A stretch of DNA of 54,973 nt. Source: Treponema sp. UBA3813 (GTDB lineage Bacteria; Spirochaetota; Spirochaetia; Treponematales; Treponemataceae). Every line of letters starts with the position of its first letter. Position 1 is the stretch's first letter. Made by a program: the position numbers and the translations under genes. Below the pieces are notes generated by a model that was not told the DNA's origin, ran no database searches, and worked only from the letters and a program-made list of their open reading frames with translations. Below are positions 1 through 7,741 of this stretch, one piece after another. The stretch spans positions 1 through 54,973 of the forward strand of contig DFEB01000013.1 of assembly GCA_002368605.1 (NCBI GenBank). The letters run 5' to 3'.

Positions 1-82
1 TGGCCATATCCTCGTTCCCGCCGTGGCGGCGGAGCCTCACATGCTTCCTTCCCCCCTTTCCTTTTTTTCCGGTATTTTATAT
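1..82. other. Spacer upstream of the 5S rRNA
   Basis: No gene is visible here. The stretch lies directly before the 5S rRNA and ends in a pyrimidine-rich run and an AT-rich segment. By position it is probably the 23S-5S spacer of an rRNA operon that continues to the left, but no 23S sequence can be identified with certainty in these bases. Confidence 0.4.
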
Positions 83-191
83 GCCGGTGGCCATGGTGGG
101 GTGGATATACCCGTTCCCGTTCCGAACACGGAAGTCAAGCGCCCCTACGCCGATGATACTCCAGACCGGGGGAAAGTAGGCAGCCGCCGGC
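83..191 (+). rRNA. rrf: 5S ribosomal RNA
   Basis: Structural RNA of the large ribosomal subunit. The terminal helix is visible: GCCGGTGGC at 83-91 pairs with GCCGCCGGC at 183-191 (one G-U pair). The conserved loop motif CCGAACACGGAAGTCAAG lies at about 122-139, followed by the CGCCGATGATACT segment and the GAAAGTAGGCAGC 3' part. The length of about 109 nt is slightly short but within the range of spirochaete 5S RNAs. A run of eight T follows immediately (192-199), so the terminal helix may itself serve as the transcription terminator of the rRNA operon. Boundaries are set by the helix and could be off by a few bases. Confidence 0.93.
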
Positions 192-198
192 TTTTTTT

Positions 199-311
199 TG
201 TTTTAAATGGCCCCCTGCGGGGAGAGGCCGGGGGGCGGCAGGTCAGAGCGGCGGCTGTGGCAGACGGCCGCGCGTCAGTAAGCCGTAGGCCGGCAGGGGG
301 CTCGTGTTCGC
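199..311. repeat. GC-rich palindromic element after 5S rRNA
   Basis: The 160 bases between the 5S RNA and the PBP1A gene hold no gene. Most of it is a very GC-rich block bounded by a perfect 9-bp inverted repeat, GCCCCCTGC at 210-218 and GCAGGGGGC at 293-301. Smaller GCGGC/GCCGC pairings lie inside. Composition is far from the flanking AT-rich DNA. It may be a folded RNA or a dispersed palindromic repeat; I do not recognise a named family. Confidence 0.45.
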
Positions 312-359
312 TGAGATAAAAATGACTTATAGGGATAGAGAAGAATCTTTTTAATTTTC

Positions 360-2915
360 CTAGTCTAACAAGTAATTGTAATCAGGAGCGTTTCCGAATT
401 CGTCTTCTTTCAGGAAGTCATAAATTGATGAGCCTGTATTATTTGTGAAAATATTGTTTCCTTCTAAGTCAAACGAAAGTGGTGTAGAATCTCTTATGAT
501 AAGGTCACTGGCAAATCCTGCACGATACAAATCTTGCTCAAGTCGATATAGTCCTAAAAGTCGTCCTGTTGAGTTTCCTGAGTGTACCGTACATAATTCT
601 GTGGGCTGTGTGCCTTCAAGGAATGTAAGCGTGATTTTTCCTTCATTGCAGTCATCTGTTGGAAGATTGCCGCTTGCAGAACAAACTGTGACATCAACAG
701 TCCCGCTTGCTGGTGCTGTAAAATTCTTATAAGGCAGTCCGTCGTGGGCTTTTTGCATAAAACTTGCCATTGCATAGCCTGCAAGAGTTGAACCTGTCAG
801 TTTTAAGCCAAGTGATTGACCTGGTTTATCGAATCCGAACCAGAAAACAGATGTGTAATAAGGTGTAAAGCATGCGGCCCATGCATCTGCCCAGTTTTGT
901 GTTGTTCCGGTTTTTCCTGCTGCAGGAATTGTATATTTTCTGCCATTTTCGTTTCTGTATGTAAATTTCGAGCCGTTTCCTGTAGGACCTGCAAGCGTAC
1001 CAGACTTTACTGTGTTTTCAAGAATCTTTGTCATTACATAGGCTGTTTGAGGTGTGATAACTTGTGTCGCCGCGCCTTTTGCAATTTGCTTTTGGCGGAC
1101 ATCTTTTTCCGGATTTAAGAAAACATTTCCATTTTTGTCTTCGACACTGCGAATAGCTATAGGAATAACTTCTTTTCCTCCATTTGCAAAAATTGCATAG
1201 GCATGGGCTACTTCAATTGGACGGACAGAACATACGCCGAGTCCTATTGGGTAGCCTGGTACAAAACCTCTGTTCGGGACTTCTTCTTCTGGAATTCCGA
1301 GTAATTCAATTGCCCTGTTGATAGCTGTATCAAATCCTATTCCATCAAGAATCTTTAGTGATGGAACATTCATTGAGTGAGCCAGTGCGTACCAAAGTTC
1401 TACATCACCTTTCCATTCACCACGGAAATTCTGTGGAATGTAAGGCTTTCCGTCTGCAGTGTGGAATACGATTGGAGTGTCAGAAATAATTGTGCTTGGA
1501 GTGTATTGCCTAGAGTCTATGGCAGCGCTGTAGTAAAGTGGCTTAAAAGAGGAGCCGGGCTGGAGTTTTGCCTGAACTGCTCGTATGAACTGATTTTCGC
1601 CGTCAAATTTGCTTCCTCCGACAAGAGAGGTTATGTAACCTGTGGAGTTCTCAAGGGCAATCATTGTTCCTTCAATGACATTCTTTCCTACATTTGATTT
1701 AGCCACAGCATTCGCCCTATTTGCAACGCTTATTTTTAGGGAATCAATTCCGCACACAAGAGACATGACATCAACGATAGGGTTGATTGTCTTTGTATAA
1801 GTTGAAAGCGCTATGACCTCGTTTCTCTGCTGAGAGAATTTTAACTCTCCAAGATTGAAAGTTAGTGTCAGAAGCTCTGTAAGCGGTGTGTATATTTTGA
1901 GCGCTTCGTTTTCTCGTTCGCTGTTTCCTCGCTGATAAGTGCGGTTTGCATAGGCAATGTAATGCTCCATCGTATTCTGTGCCGCAATCTGATTTTTAAG
2001 ATTGAGCGTAGTGTTGACGGTAAAGCCTGATGAATAAATATCATCTGTTCCGTATACCATACCTGCGAGTTCTCGACGGACATATTCTGAGAACCAGGGA
2101 GCATTGTCGTCTCGTGTGACGATTGCCGTGTTTCCAGTGCGGGTATAGTCAAAATTAGCCCAATAATTGTCAAAAGATGTATTTGCTTGTTCTTCTGTGA
2201 TTAAGCCTGACTCGACCATAGTGGCAAGAACATACTGTTGTCTGTCCATTGCTCGATCAGGATGCTCGAATGGGTTGTAGTGGGCTGGATTTGAGAGCTG
2301 AACGACAAGGAGAGCGGCTTCTGCTGGCGTTATTTCACTGGCATCATGCCCGAAATAGAGTTTGCTTGCCGCATTGACACCGTATGTTCCCATTCCAAAG
2401 TAAATTTTGTTTAGATAAAGCTCAAGAATTTCATTTTTTGAAAATCGTCTCTCCATCTGAATTGCCCACCACAATTCCTTGAGCTTTCGTTTGTATGATT
2501 TGTCTGTTCGGTCACAGTAAAGAGTACCCGCAATCTGTTGGGTCAGAGTTGAGCCACCTCCTAAAGAAAGATGTAGGGCCTGACCTACAACGGCACGGAA
2601 AAGTGCTTTTATTGAGAAGCCGTGGTGAGTGTAGAAAATTCGGTCTTCGCGAGAAACGAGGGCATCAATCATGTGCTGGGGAAGATGGTTGATGCTGATA
2701 ATTTCTCGTTTTTCTTCGCTGGCAAATTCAGTGATAAGCTCACCGTTTATGTCGAGGATTCGTGTTGGGAGTGCCGTGTCAAACTCTGTGAAGTTTTCGT
2801 TGTCTATTATGAATTTTGTATTTGAGAGGGCCAATCCAAGAGATGCGCCAAAAACGGCCGCAAAGAAAAAAAGCCCTGAAATCATAAGAATTGTAAATTT
2901 GCTCGTTTTTTTCAT
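360..2915 (-). CDS. Penicillin-binding protein 1A (transglycosylase/transpeptidase)
   Basis: Bifunctional class A penicillin-binding protein of 851 residues that polymerises and cross-links peptidoglycan at the outer face of the inner membrane. An N-terminal membrane anchor (residues about 8-30) is followed by the GT51 glycosyltransferase domain with its signature motifs: SREDRIFY with the catalytic Glu near residue 90, GGGSTLTQQ, and NEILELYLNKIYFG. The transpeptidase domain has the SxxK motif in GSSFKPLYY (about residue 455), an SMN motif and KTGTT (about residue 667). All catalytic residues are present and the length is normal. The start is preceded by a -10-like TATTCT only 7 nt upstream and no ribosome binding site, suggesting a leaderless message. 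It is the last minus-strand gene before the 5S RNA. The family (mrcA/ponA) is certain; the exact paralogue name is not. Confidence 0.95.
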   Translation of the reverse strand: MKKTSKFTILMISGLFFFAAVFGASLGLALSNTKFIIDNENFTEFDTALPTRILDINGELITEFASEEKREIISINHLPQHMIDALVSREDRIFYTHHGFSIKALFRAVVGQALHLSLGGGSTLTQQIAGTLYCDRTDKSYKRKLKELWWAIQMERRFSKNEILELYLNKIYFGMGTYGVNAASKLYFGHDASEITPAEAALLVVQLSNPAHYNPFEHPDRAMDRQQYVLATMVESGLITEEQANTSFDNYWANFDYTRTGNTAIVTRDDNAPWFSEYVRRELAGMVYGTDDIYSSGFTVNTTLNLKNQIAAQNTMEHYIAYANRTYQRGNSERENEALKIYTPLTELLTLTFNLGELKFSQQRNEVIALSTYTKTINPIVDVMSLVCGIDSLKISVANRANAVAKSNVGKNVIEGTMIALENSTGYITSLVGGSKFDGENQFIRAVQAKLQPGSSFKPLYYSAAIDSRQYTPSTIISDTPIVFHTADGKPYIPQNFRGEWKGDVELWYALAHSMNVPSLKILDGIGFDTAINRAIELLGIPEEEVPNRGFVPGYPIGLGVCSVRPIEVAHAYAIFANGGKEVIPIAIRSVEDKNGNVFLNPEKDVRQKQIAKGAATQVITPQTAYVMTKILENTVKSGTLAGPTGNGSKFTYRNENGRKYTIPAAGKTGTTQNWADAWAACFTPYYTSVFWFGFDKPGQSLGLKLTGSTLAGYAMASFMQKAHDGLPYKNFTAPASGTVDVTVCSASGNLPTDDCNEGKITLTFLEGTQPTELCTVHSGNSTGRLLGLYRLEQDLYRAGFASDLIIRDSTPLSFDLEGNNIFTNNTGSSIYDFLKEDEFGNAPDYNYLLD

Positions 2916-2922
2916 TTATTAT

Positions 2923-2950
2923 AGAATACAATTTCTCAAAACTTCTGTAA
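2923..2950 (-). promoter_or_regulatory. Candidate promoter of PBP1A gene
   Basis: On the minus strand TTACAG (2950-2945) and TATTCT (2928-2923) are separated by 16 nt. The -10 ends 7 nt before the ATG at 2915, so transcription would start at or next to the start codon. A second hexamer TATAAT at 2923-2918 is too close to the ATG to be the main -10. Confidence 0.4.
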
Positions 2951-2974
2951 AGGCACTGTGTTAATGGGTTTTTA

Positions 2975-3068
2975 AAAGAAAAGGGCTGTCTTGCGACAGC
3001 CCAGTTGCCCATCAGGCAAGTCGGGCGCCAATGGGTGGGAGGGGATAATTGCGCGCCCGACTTTTATA
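2975..3068 (-). terminator. Hairpin cluster, terminator downstream of the PEGA-like gene
   Basis: Three hairpins in a row. GGGCTGTC/GACAGCCC (2983-2990 with 2995-3002, 4-nt loop) is followed on the minus strand by TTTTCTTTT, a good intrinsic terminator for the gene at 3130-4158. A small TTGCC/GGCAA hairpin (3005-3019) and a 10-bp stem AGTCGGGCGC/GCGCCCGACT (3019-3028 with 3053-3062) lie beside it, the latter followed by T residues on the plus strand. Confidence 0.7.
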
Positions 3069-3129
3069 TTATCGCTATAAAAGGCAGAAATCTTTAGAGA
3101 TTTGAATTAATTTTATTGAAAATGATGCC

Positions 3130-4158
3130 CTAATTTTCTTCTGTGATGGTTGCGTCAATATTTAGGTTTACAGAATAGGTTCGTCCGTTCATTGCTGAGA
3201 CGGTTTTTATTATTTCGTAGTCGCCAAGAATGAAATTTACTGTATGTTCTCCCTGTGTGACGACAATTGCTTCGTTTGTAACTTTGACAAGTTCTCCGTC
3301 AAGATAGACTTGTGTATTTCGTGGGCAGAGAAGTTTTATAAGTGGTTCAATTCCCCTTAGTTTGACGGAAACGCCCGTATTTTTAGCTTGTTCAATGCGG
3401 AAAGTACGCAACTCATTTCGATATGAATCGCTGACAATTGAAAGATGATGCTCCCCGGTCGTGAGGATTTTTTGAGAGTAATCGTTTGCAGGCACATCAT
3501 CAATGAAAACAGAATATTTTTTTTCTTCGTTTGATGGGGGAGTTATTGAAAGAGTGAGAGAACCTTTGTTTTTTAGAACGGGTTTTGCTGTTATTTCTAG
3601 AATAGAATTTTCAAGAGATTCTGGAACACCCTTCATGACCATCATGAAACGAAGAAATATGCCTGTCTGCTTTGAATTTTGAGCCAGACTTGTTTTGAAA
3701 TTGTCTGACAAGGGGAGCTTTACTGAATAAGGATTGTCTTTGATTGAAAAGTCAGAGGAAATCGGGACATAAATGGTTAGGGTAAAATTGCCCGGAATTG
3801 TATTGAGGTAAACTCTTTCCCCATGATAATTTTTCTTTTTCTCGCTGGGAATTGGGTCGAGTTTTTCGTAGAGCATGTATGCGACTGAATCACGCCATGT
3901 AACGATATCTTCAGGAACTTTTAGGGTGAGCTCAATTCCGCTGACATAGGTTAAGTCTGAGGGAAGCGTAATCCACAGGGCATCGTTTATGCCTGATGAA
4001 ACCGTAATTTTTTCGTCAATGTTTGTGAAAGTGATTGGAACTAGTTTTCTGATACGGAAATTTTCTGCGGATAGAGAAAGCGTGGCTCCCAAAAGAATGG
4101 CGCCCAAAGAGAGAAAAAATTTGCAATTCTTTAGCGGCGAATTTAAAAATCTCTGCAT
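3130..4158 (-). CDS. Exported protein with PEGA-like C-terminal repeats
   Basis: Uncharacterised 342-residue protein. The first about 30 residues form a Sec signal peptide: basic start, hydrophobic core SLGAILLGATLSLS, then an AEN cleavage region. The central part is beta-rich with no recognised domain. The last about 120 residues contain two PEGA-like units (YSVFIDDVPA...TGEHHLSIV and TQVYLDGELVKV...TQGEHTVNFILGDYEIIKTV), a surface-associated beta fold often found in exported proteins. No catalytic motif is seen. It probably acts in the periplasm or envelope. A TATACT hexamer at 4180-4175 suggests its own promoter with a leader of about ten bases. It is separated from the peptidase gene by about 100 bases. 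Function is unknown; the PEGA reading rests on pattern only. Confidence 0.7.
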   Translation of the reverse strand: MQRFLNSPLKNCKFFLSLGAILLGATLSLSAENFRIRKLVPITFTNIDEKITVSSGINDALWITLPSDLTYVSGIELTLKVPEDIVTWRDSVAYMLYEKLDPIPSEKKKNYHGERVYLNTIPGNFTLTIYVPISSDFSIKDNPYSVKLPLSDNFKTSLAQNSKQTGIFLRFMMVMKGVPESLENSILEITAKPVLKNKGSLTLSITPPSNEEKKYSVFIDDVPANDYSQKILTTGEHHLSIVSDSYRNELRTFRIEQAKNTGVSVKLRGIEPLIKLLCPRNTQVYLDGELVKVTNEAIVVTQGEHTVNFILGDYEIIKTVSAMNGRTYSVNLNIDATITEEN

Positions 4159-4264
4159 ATACCGTCTGTCTCTTAGTATAGTACAGGCTTTGTTTTTTTT
4201 CTATGGATAAAGCCCCTAATTGCTGAAAATAAAATGAAAAAAGCCTTTGAAAAACAGAAAAAAC

Positions 4265-5413
4265 CTAAAATTTCCGAATTTGTTTTGCCGGGTCGGTGGG
4301 AGTTCCGTTTTCCCTGACTTCAAAATGCAGGTGGGGGCCGGTGGAGGCTCCTGTGGTTCCCACTAAGCCGATTACCTCGCCGCTTGTGACGGTCTGACCT
4401 GGACTGACGAGTATTTTTGAGAGATGGGCGTAGCGGCTTACGGTGTTTCCATTGTGCTTTATGTCGATGTATTTTCCGTAGAGAGGGTGATTTTGCTCAG
4501 CGGTGATGACGATTCCGCTTTTACAGGCGTAGACTTCACTTCCGATGGGGGCCGCAAGGTCGATTCCGGCGTGGAATTTCCATGTGCCTGAAACAGGACT
4601 GGTTCGGTAGCCGAATTCAGATGTGATGATTTTTTTGCTCAAGGGAAGCTGCATTCCCTTGTCGTGGAAGAAGGCGATTTGCGTGGGGGAGAATGTGCGG
4701 TCCGGGAGAAAGTAAAATTCCTGACCGTCGATGTCATAGACTGTGGTTTTCTCTGTGATGAAGGGGGCGTATTCTTTCTGGAGTAGGATTTCAAGGGCGG
4801 ACTCGGCTTTTTTGGGGATGAAAAGCCCTTGCGGGACCGGGAGAATCAGTTCCATGCCTGCGTGAAGGTCTTCCGGCGATGAAATGCGGTTTATTGTGGC
4901 GAGGCTGCCCTGACCTGTCTGGAAGCGGGCGTAGAGTCCGTGGAAAGTGTCCAGATATTTTTCCTTGTCGCTTACGACTTTGTAAGTGTAAAAAAGTGAA
5001 GCCGGCTTGTCGCGGATTTTTTCGGGCGGAAAATTTGAGGGCAGATTTTTGATTTTTCGGTAGCTTTCCATGTCTTTCTGGTATTGCTGCCAGATTCCGT
5101 TTTCGCGGGAGATTATTTCCCTCTCCTCATCGCTTTTGGCTGTGCGGGGAGAGACGAATTTTGGGTTTCCGATACGGGGAAGGGATTCCCTGGTGATAAA
5201 AAGAGCTTCCGCTGAAGGGGGCTCTTCCCCGGTGAAGGGAAGCTCTGATGAATCTTGGGAAAAAAGCGGAAAAACTGTGAGAAAAATGAGGGGAAAGAGA
5301 AAATACCGCCCCGCCGTGTAGCCCCGAAGCTGCTGCAGGCAGTGAGCGTGAGCGAAGGGCGGAAGGGCGGCAGAGAGAAAAATTTTGCGCCAGAAATGGA
5401 AAAAAAACTTCAT
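4265..5413 (-). CDS. LysM and M23 family metallopeptidase
   Basis: Predicted peptidoglycan-directed endopeptidase or hydrolase-activator, 382 residues. The C-terminal domain is a complete M23 (LytM/lysostaphin) peptidase: FHAGIDLAAP, then RYAHLS and HLHFEVRENG supply the zinc-binding His/Asp and catalytic His. A degenerate LysM segment (ATINRISSPEDLHAGMELILP) lies before it. I place the start at ATG 5413-5411 because it overlaps the stop of the upstream membrane-protein gene in the classic ATGA arrangement; longer forms would run through that gene. The signal peptide is odd: MKFFFHF is separated from the hydrophobic core RYFLFPLIFLTVFPLFSQ by about 26 residues encoded by a dispersed repeat (5317-5396) that is also found near ruvC. 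The protein is probably exported; whether secretion still works with the insertion is not known. Confidence 0.85.
   Translation of the reverse strand: MKFFFHFWRKIFLSAALPPFAHAHCLQQLRGYTAGRYFLFPLIFLTVFPLFSQDSSELPFTGEEPPSAEALFITRESLPRIGNPKFVSPRTAKSDEEREIISRENGIWQQYQKDMESYRKIKNLPSNFPPEKIRDKPASLFYTYKVVSDKEKYLDTFHGLYARFQTGQGSLATINRISSPEDLHAGMELILPVPQGLFIPKKAESALEILLQKEYAPFITEKTTVYDIDGQEFYFLPDRTFSPTQIAFFHDKGMQLPLSKKIITSEFGYRTSPVSGTWKFHAGIDLAAPIGSEVYACKSGIVITAEQNHPLYGKYIDIKHNGNTVSRYAHLSKILVSPGQTVTSGEVIGLVGTTGASTGPHLHFEVRENGTPTDPAKQIRKF
5317..5396. repeat. Dispersed intergenic-type repeat, copy A, inside coding sequence
   Basis: This 80-base stretch shares TGTAGCCCCG, a GCAGTG segment, GAGCGTGAGCGAAGGGCG and TTGCGCCAGAA in the same order with 41570-41653. 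Here it lies within the signal-peptide region of the M23 peptidase gene and is read in frame on the minus strand (residues such as ALPPFAHAHCLQQLRGY). Confidence 0.8.
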
Positions 5414-5766
5414 GCTGATTCTGAGGCGAGTTCCTGCCTGTTGGATTTGAGAAAATGTGAGCTTAAAACGAAGGCTGCCACCGTTGAGGCAAGAAAAATG
5501 AGGGCAAGAACGCGCCTTCCTGAGAAAATCGAGGTGAAAAAAGCGGCGATTCCTGCGGAGATGATTAAAAATTTGACCGAAAAAAAGACGGCTGATTTTG
5601 CACCCTGCTTTTTGATTTGCCTGAAGACAAGAAAAGCTAAAAGTGCGAGAATCAGGGCGCTTACGGTAAAAGTGTAGGCGGCTTGGAAGTTCCTTGCGAA
5701 AAAGCAGAGTGGGTAGGCAGACAGCGAGCATACAAGCGCGCAGATGACAAGCAGCAAAATAAACAT
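5410..5766 (-). CDS. Small integral membrane protein, unknown function
   Basis: A 118-residue protein with about four predicted hydrophobic segments (MFILLLVICALVCSLSAY, TVSALILALLAFLVF, FSVKFLIISAGIAAFFTSIF and LALIFLASTVAAFVL), connected by short basic loops (RQIKKQ, SGRR). I do not recognise the family. I chose the ATG at 5766; an upstream TTG at 5784 would add six residues but has no better ribosome binding site. The stop overlaps the start of the M23 peptidase gene (ATGA), so the two are almost certainly translated from one message and this protein may assist envelope or cell-wall work. That link is inference from position only. Confidence 0.65.
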   Translation of the reverse strand: MFILLLVICALVCSLSAYPLCFFARNFQAAYTFTVSALILALLAFLVFRQIKKQGAKSAVFFSVKFLIISAGIAAFFTSIFSGRRVLALIFLASTVAAFVLSSHFLKSNRQELASESA

Positions 5767-5787
5767 GCTCTTATTGTAAAACAAAAA

Positions 5788-5819
5788 AATGAAAAAAAAA
5801 AGACTGCCTTGTGGCAGCC
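5788..5819 (-). terminator. Intrinsic terminator after the ferredoxin gene
   Basis: On the minus strand GGCTGCC ACAA GGCAGTC (5819-5802, one G-U pair) is followed directly by a run of ten or more T residues. It ends the ferredoxin transcript; the membrane protein/peptidase pair downstream would depend on read-through or its own promoter. Confidence 0.8.
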
Positions 5820-5837
5820 TTGCTATAAAGAATGAAC

Positions 5838-6011
5838 TTATGCCTCAGAAATTGCTGAAGCTGGGCATTCAGAAGCGCATGTTCCGCAGCTTACGCATTT
5901 TCCAGCGTCGATTTCGCGGTGTCCGTCGTTCTCTGAAATTGCTCCAACCGGGCAGTCCGGCTCACAAGTTCCACAGTTTACGCAAACGCTTGGATCGATT
6001 TTCATTGCCAT
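5838..6011 (-). CDS. 2[4Fe-4S] ferredoxin
   Basis: A short gene of 57 codons that encodes a bacterial-type low-potential electron carrier. Two copies of the cluster-binding motif are present: CVNCGTCEPDCPVGAI and CVSCGTCASECPASAI, each CxxCxxCxxxCP, so all eight cysteines for two [4Fe-4S] clusters are there. The length matches clostridial-type ferredoxins. The start ATG at 6011 follows GAGGTAC at a suitable distance; a second ATG two codons later is possible. It is monocistronic, with a strong terminator just behind. Its likely role is fermentative electron transfer (for example pyruvate:ferredoxin oxidoreductase or hydrogenase partners), known for the family but not shown by the neighbours. 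Confidence 0.93.
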   Translation of the reverse strand: MAMKIDPSVCVNCGTCEPDCPVGAISENDGHREIDAGKCVSCGTCASECPASAISEA

Positions 6012-6082
6012 AATTTGTACCTCTTAAAAATGGTTTATGATGTCATTGTAATATCGGAAAATGTGAAAAACAAGGGTTTGAA

Positions 6083-6126
6083 GAACGAATTAGACAAGGC
6101 TAACGAACGAATTAGAGTAGGCTAAC
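6083..6126. repeat. Tandem duplication of a 22-bp unit
   Basis: Two adjacent copies, GAACGAATTAGACAAGGCTAAC (6083-6104) and a second (6105-6126) that differs only in AC-to-GT within the middle (GAACGAATTAGAGTAGG...). They sit between the divergent ferredoxin and deoC genes, where operator sites would be expected, and could be a pair of regulator binding sites or simple slippage. Confidence 0.7.
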
Positions 6127-6139
6127 AGATGATCCGAGG

Positions 6140-6168
6140 TTTAAAAAAAAATCCACCCGTGCTAAAAT
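6140..6168 (+). promoter_or_regulatory. Candidate deoC promoter (leaderless layout)
   Basis: TAAAAT at 6163-6168 is a good -10 and ends 7 nt before the deoC ATG at 6176. There is no Shine-Dalgarno sequence in the gap. The -35 region (TTTAAA at 6140-6145, 17-nt spacer) is weak. Confidence 0.45.
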
Positions 6169-6175
6169 CTTTCTT

Positions 6176-6895
6176 ATGGAAAAGAACTCTGAGAATATTG
6201 CGAAAATTGCGGCTATGATTGACCACACGAATTTGAATCCCTGTGCGAGAAAGGCCGATATTGAAAAACTTTGCGCTGAGGCTAAGGAATACGGCTTTGC
6301 CTCTGTCTGCGTGAATCCTTCTTATGTGCCTCTGGCTTCGGAACTTTTGGCCGGAAGCGATGTTAAAGTCTGCACGGTTGTGGGCTTTCCTTTGGGGGCA
6401 AATACCATTGATGATAAGGCGGCTCAGGCCGGAGTGACAGTCTATGACGGAGCGCGGGAAGTTGATATGGTCGTCAACCTGGGACTTGTCAAGGACGGAC
6501 AATGGGACGATGTTTTTGAAGAGATTTATGCCGTGCGCTGTGCGGTAAACGATGTGATGATTCCCGGAGACCCGAAAATCATCCTCAAAGTGATTCTTGA
6601 AACCTGCTATCTTTCTGATGAAGAAATAATTAAATGCTGCGAGTGTGCCGAAAAAGCAGGGGCTGATTTCGTCAAGACTTCAACGGGCTTTGCGATTCTA
6701 AAAGGCCCTGACGGAAAACTTCTGCCCAACGGAGCGACGACTCACGCTGTTTCCCTCATGCGAAAGACTGTGGGCGGGCGTCTGGGCGTAAAGGCAAGCG
6801 GCGGAATCCATAACTGGGAAGAGGCCGTGGCCATGGTAGACTCTGGTGCCAGCCGAATCGGAGCCAGCGCGGGAGTTCAGATAATTAGCAATTAG
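6176..6895 (+). CDS. deoC: Deoxyribose-phosphate aldolase
   Basis: Cytoplasmic class I aldolase that splits 2-deoxy-D-ribose 5-phosphate into glyceraldehyde 3-phosphate and acetaldehyde, the last step of deoxynucleoside catabolism. At 239 residues it has the usual length. IDHTNLNP, VCTVVGFPLGA and DMVVNLG mark the barrel, and the Schiff-base lysine is in FVKTSTGF (K167). GVKASGGI completes the phosphate-binding part. It is the first gene of a plus-strand cluster with recO and udp; the nucleoside phosphorylase two genes on supplies sugar phosphates for the same pathway. The final codons and stop (QIISN*) are formed by an AT-rich ATAATTAGCAATTAGC motif that recurs at the ends of recJ and neuB. 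Confidence 0.96.
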   Translation: MEKNSENIAKIAAMIDHTNLNPCARKADIEKLCAEAKEYGFASVCVNPSYVPLASELLAGSDVKVCTVVGFPLGANTIDDKAAQAGVTVYDGAREVDMVVNLGLVKDGQWDDVFEEIYAVRCAVNDVMIPGDPKIILKVILETCYLSDEEIIKCCECAEKAGADFVKTSTGFAILKGPDGKLLPNGATTHAVSLMRKTVGGRLGVKASGGIHNWEEAVAMVDSGASRIGASAGVQIISN

Positions 6896-6910
6896 CTGTG
6901 GTTTCGGTTT

Positions 6911-7687
6911 ATGAGAAATTTTTCTACTTCAGCTTTGATTCTCTCGGTGGCCATGAGTGGCGAAAATAACCGGCGGGTTACGATTTTTTCGCCGGAGGAG
7001 GGGATTTTCTTCGCGACGCTTTACGGCGGGCCTAAATCCAAGCTCCGTTCCCTTGTTTCTCCGATGAATTCGGGGATTCTGTATCTCTACCGGGACGAAG
7101 TGAAAAATCAGACGAAAATCACTGACTTTGATGTTAAGAATTATCATCTTTCATTCAGGGAAAATCTTTTTAAGACTTATGCCGCTTCCTTTGCCACGGA
7201 AATTCTGATTAAGACCAAATGCGCCGGCTCTCCCGCCGAAAGCTGGAAAATCCTAAATGGATTTTTGGACGGAATCGAGCTTTCCGGGGAAGAGGAGTCA
7301 AGGCTGGGGCTGGTGCGCTTTTTGTGGCGTTATCTTTCTCTTTTGGGCGTTAAACCAGACACGGCGAATTGTCTTTCCTGCGGCTCTTCACTTCATGCTG
7401 GAAAATTCACGGATGATGCCTTATCATGGAGATACAGCTTTTCCAGATTGGAGAACGGCTTTGTCTGCCCGGATTGCGCTTCGGGAGATAGAAAGGCGGA
7501 TTTCACGCTCTCAAAGGCGGCCTTGACTTACCTTGAGGCGGTGACGAGCCTTAGTCCCAAGGCGGTAAGGGAAATCGTCATCTCTCAGTCTGCATTCCTT
7601 GAGATGAAGGCTCTTTCATACTCCCTTATCGAGCAGGCTTGCGGAACTAAGCTCAAGTCTCTTGAAAGCGGCGTAGGGATTTTATAG
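6911..7687 (+). CDS. recO: DNA repair protein RecO
   Basis: Recombination mediator that helps load RecA on single-stranded DNA together with RecF/RecR and anneals SSB-coated strands. The 258-residue protein has the N-terminal OB fold (STSALILSVAMSGENNRRVTIFSPEEG, with the typical GGPKSKLRSLVSP segment), a helical middle and a four-cysteine zinc site (CLSCGSS ... FVCPDCASG). Length is typical. It begins 16 bases after deoC and has no clear ribosome binding site; translation may be coupled to or depend on the upstream gene. Its position between two nucleoside-salvage genes is not functionally explained. Confidence 0.9.
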   Translation: MRNFSTSALILSVAMSGENNRRVTIFSPEEGIFFATLYGGPKSKLRSLVSPMNSGILYLYRDEVKNQTKITDFDVKNYHLSFRENLFKTYAASFATEILIKTKCAGSPAESWKILNGFLDGIELSGEEESRLGLVRFLWRYLSLLGVKPDTANCLSCGSSLHAGKFTDDALSWRYSFSRLENGFVCPDCASGDRKADFTLSKAALTYLEAVTSLSPKAVREIVISQSAFLEMKALSYSLIEQACGTKLKSLESGVGIL

Positions 7688-7741
7688 ATTTCTTGCGGAA
7701 GTCTGCTTGCTCTGCGAGAAAACGAAAAATAGGAGGAAATT

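Noticed and set aside
23-319. Plus-strand open frame of 98 codons at the left edge
   Set aside because: It runs straight through the 5S rRNA and the GC-rich palindrome; it is an accidental frame.
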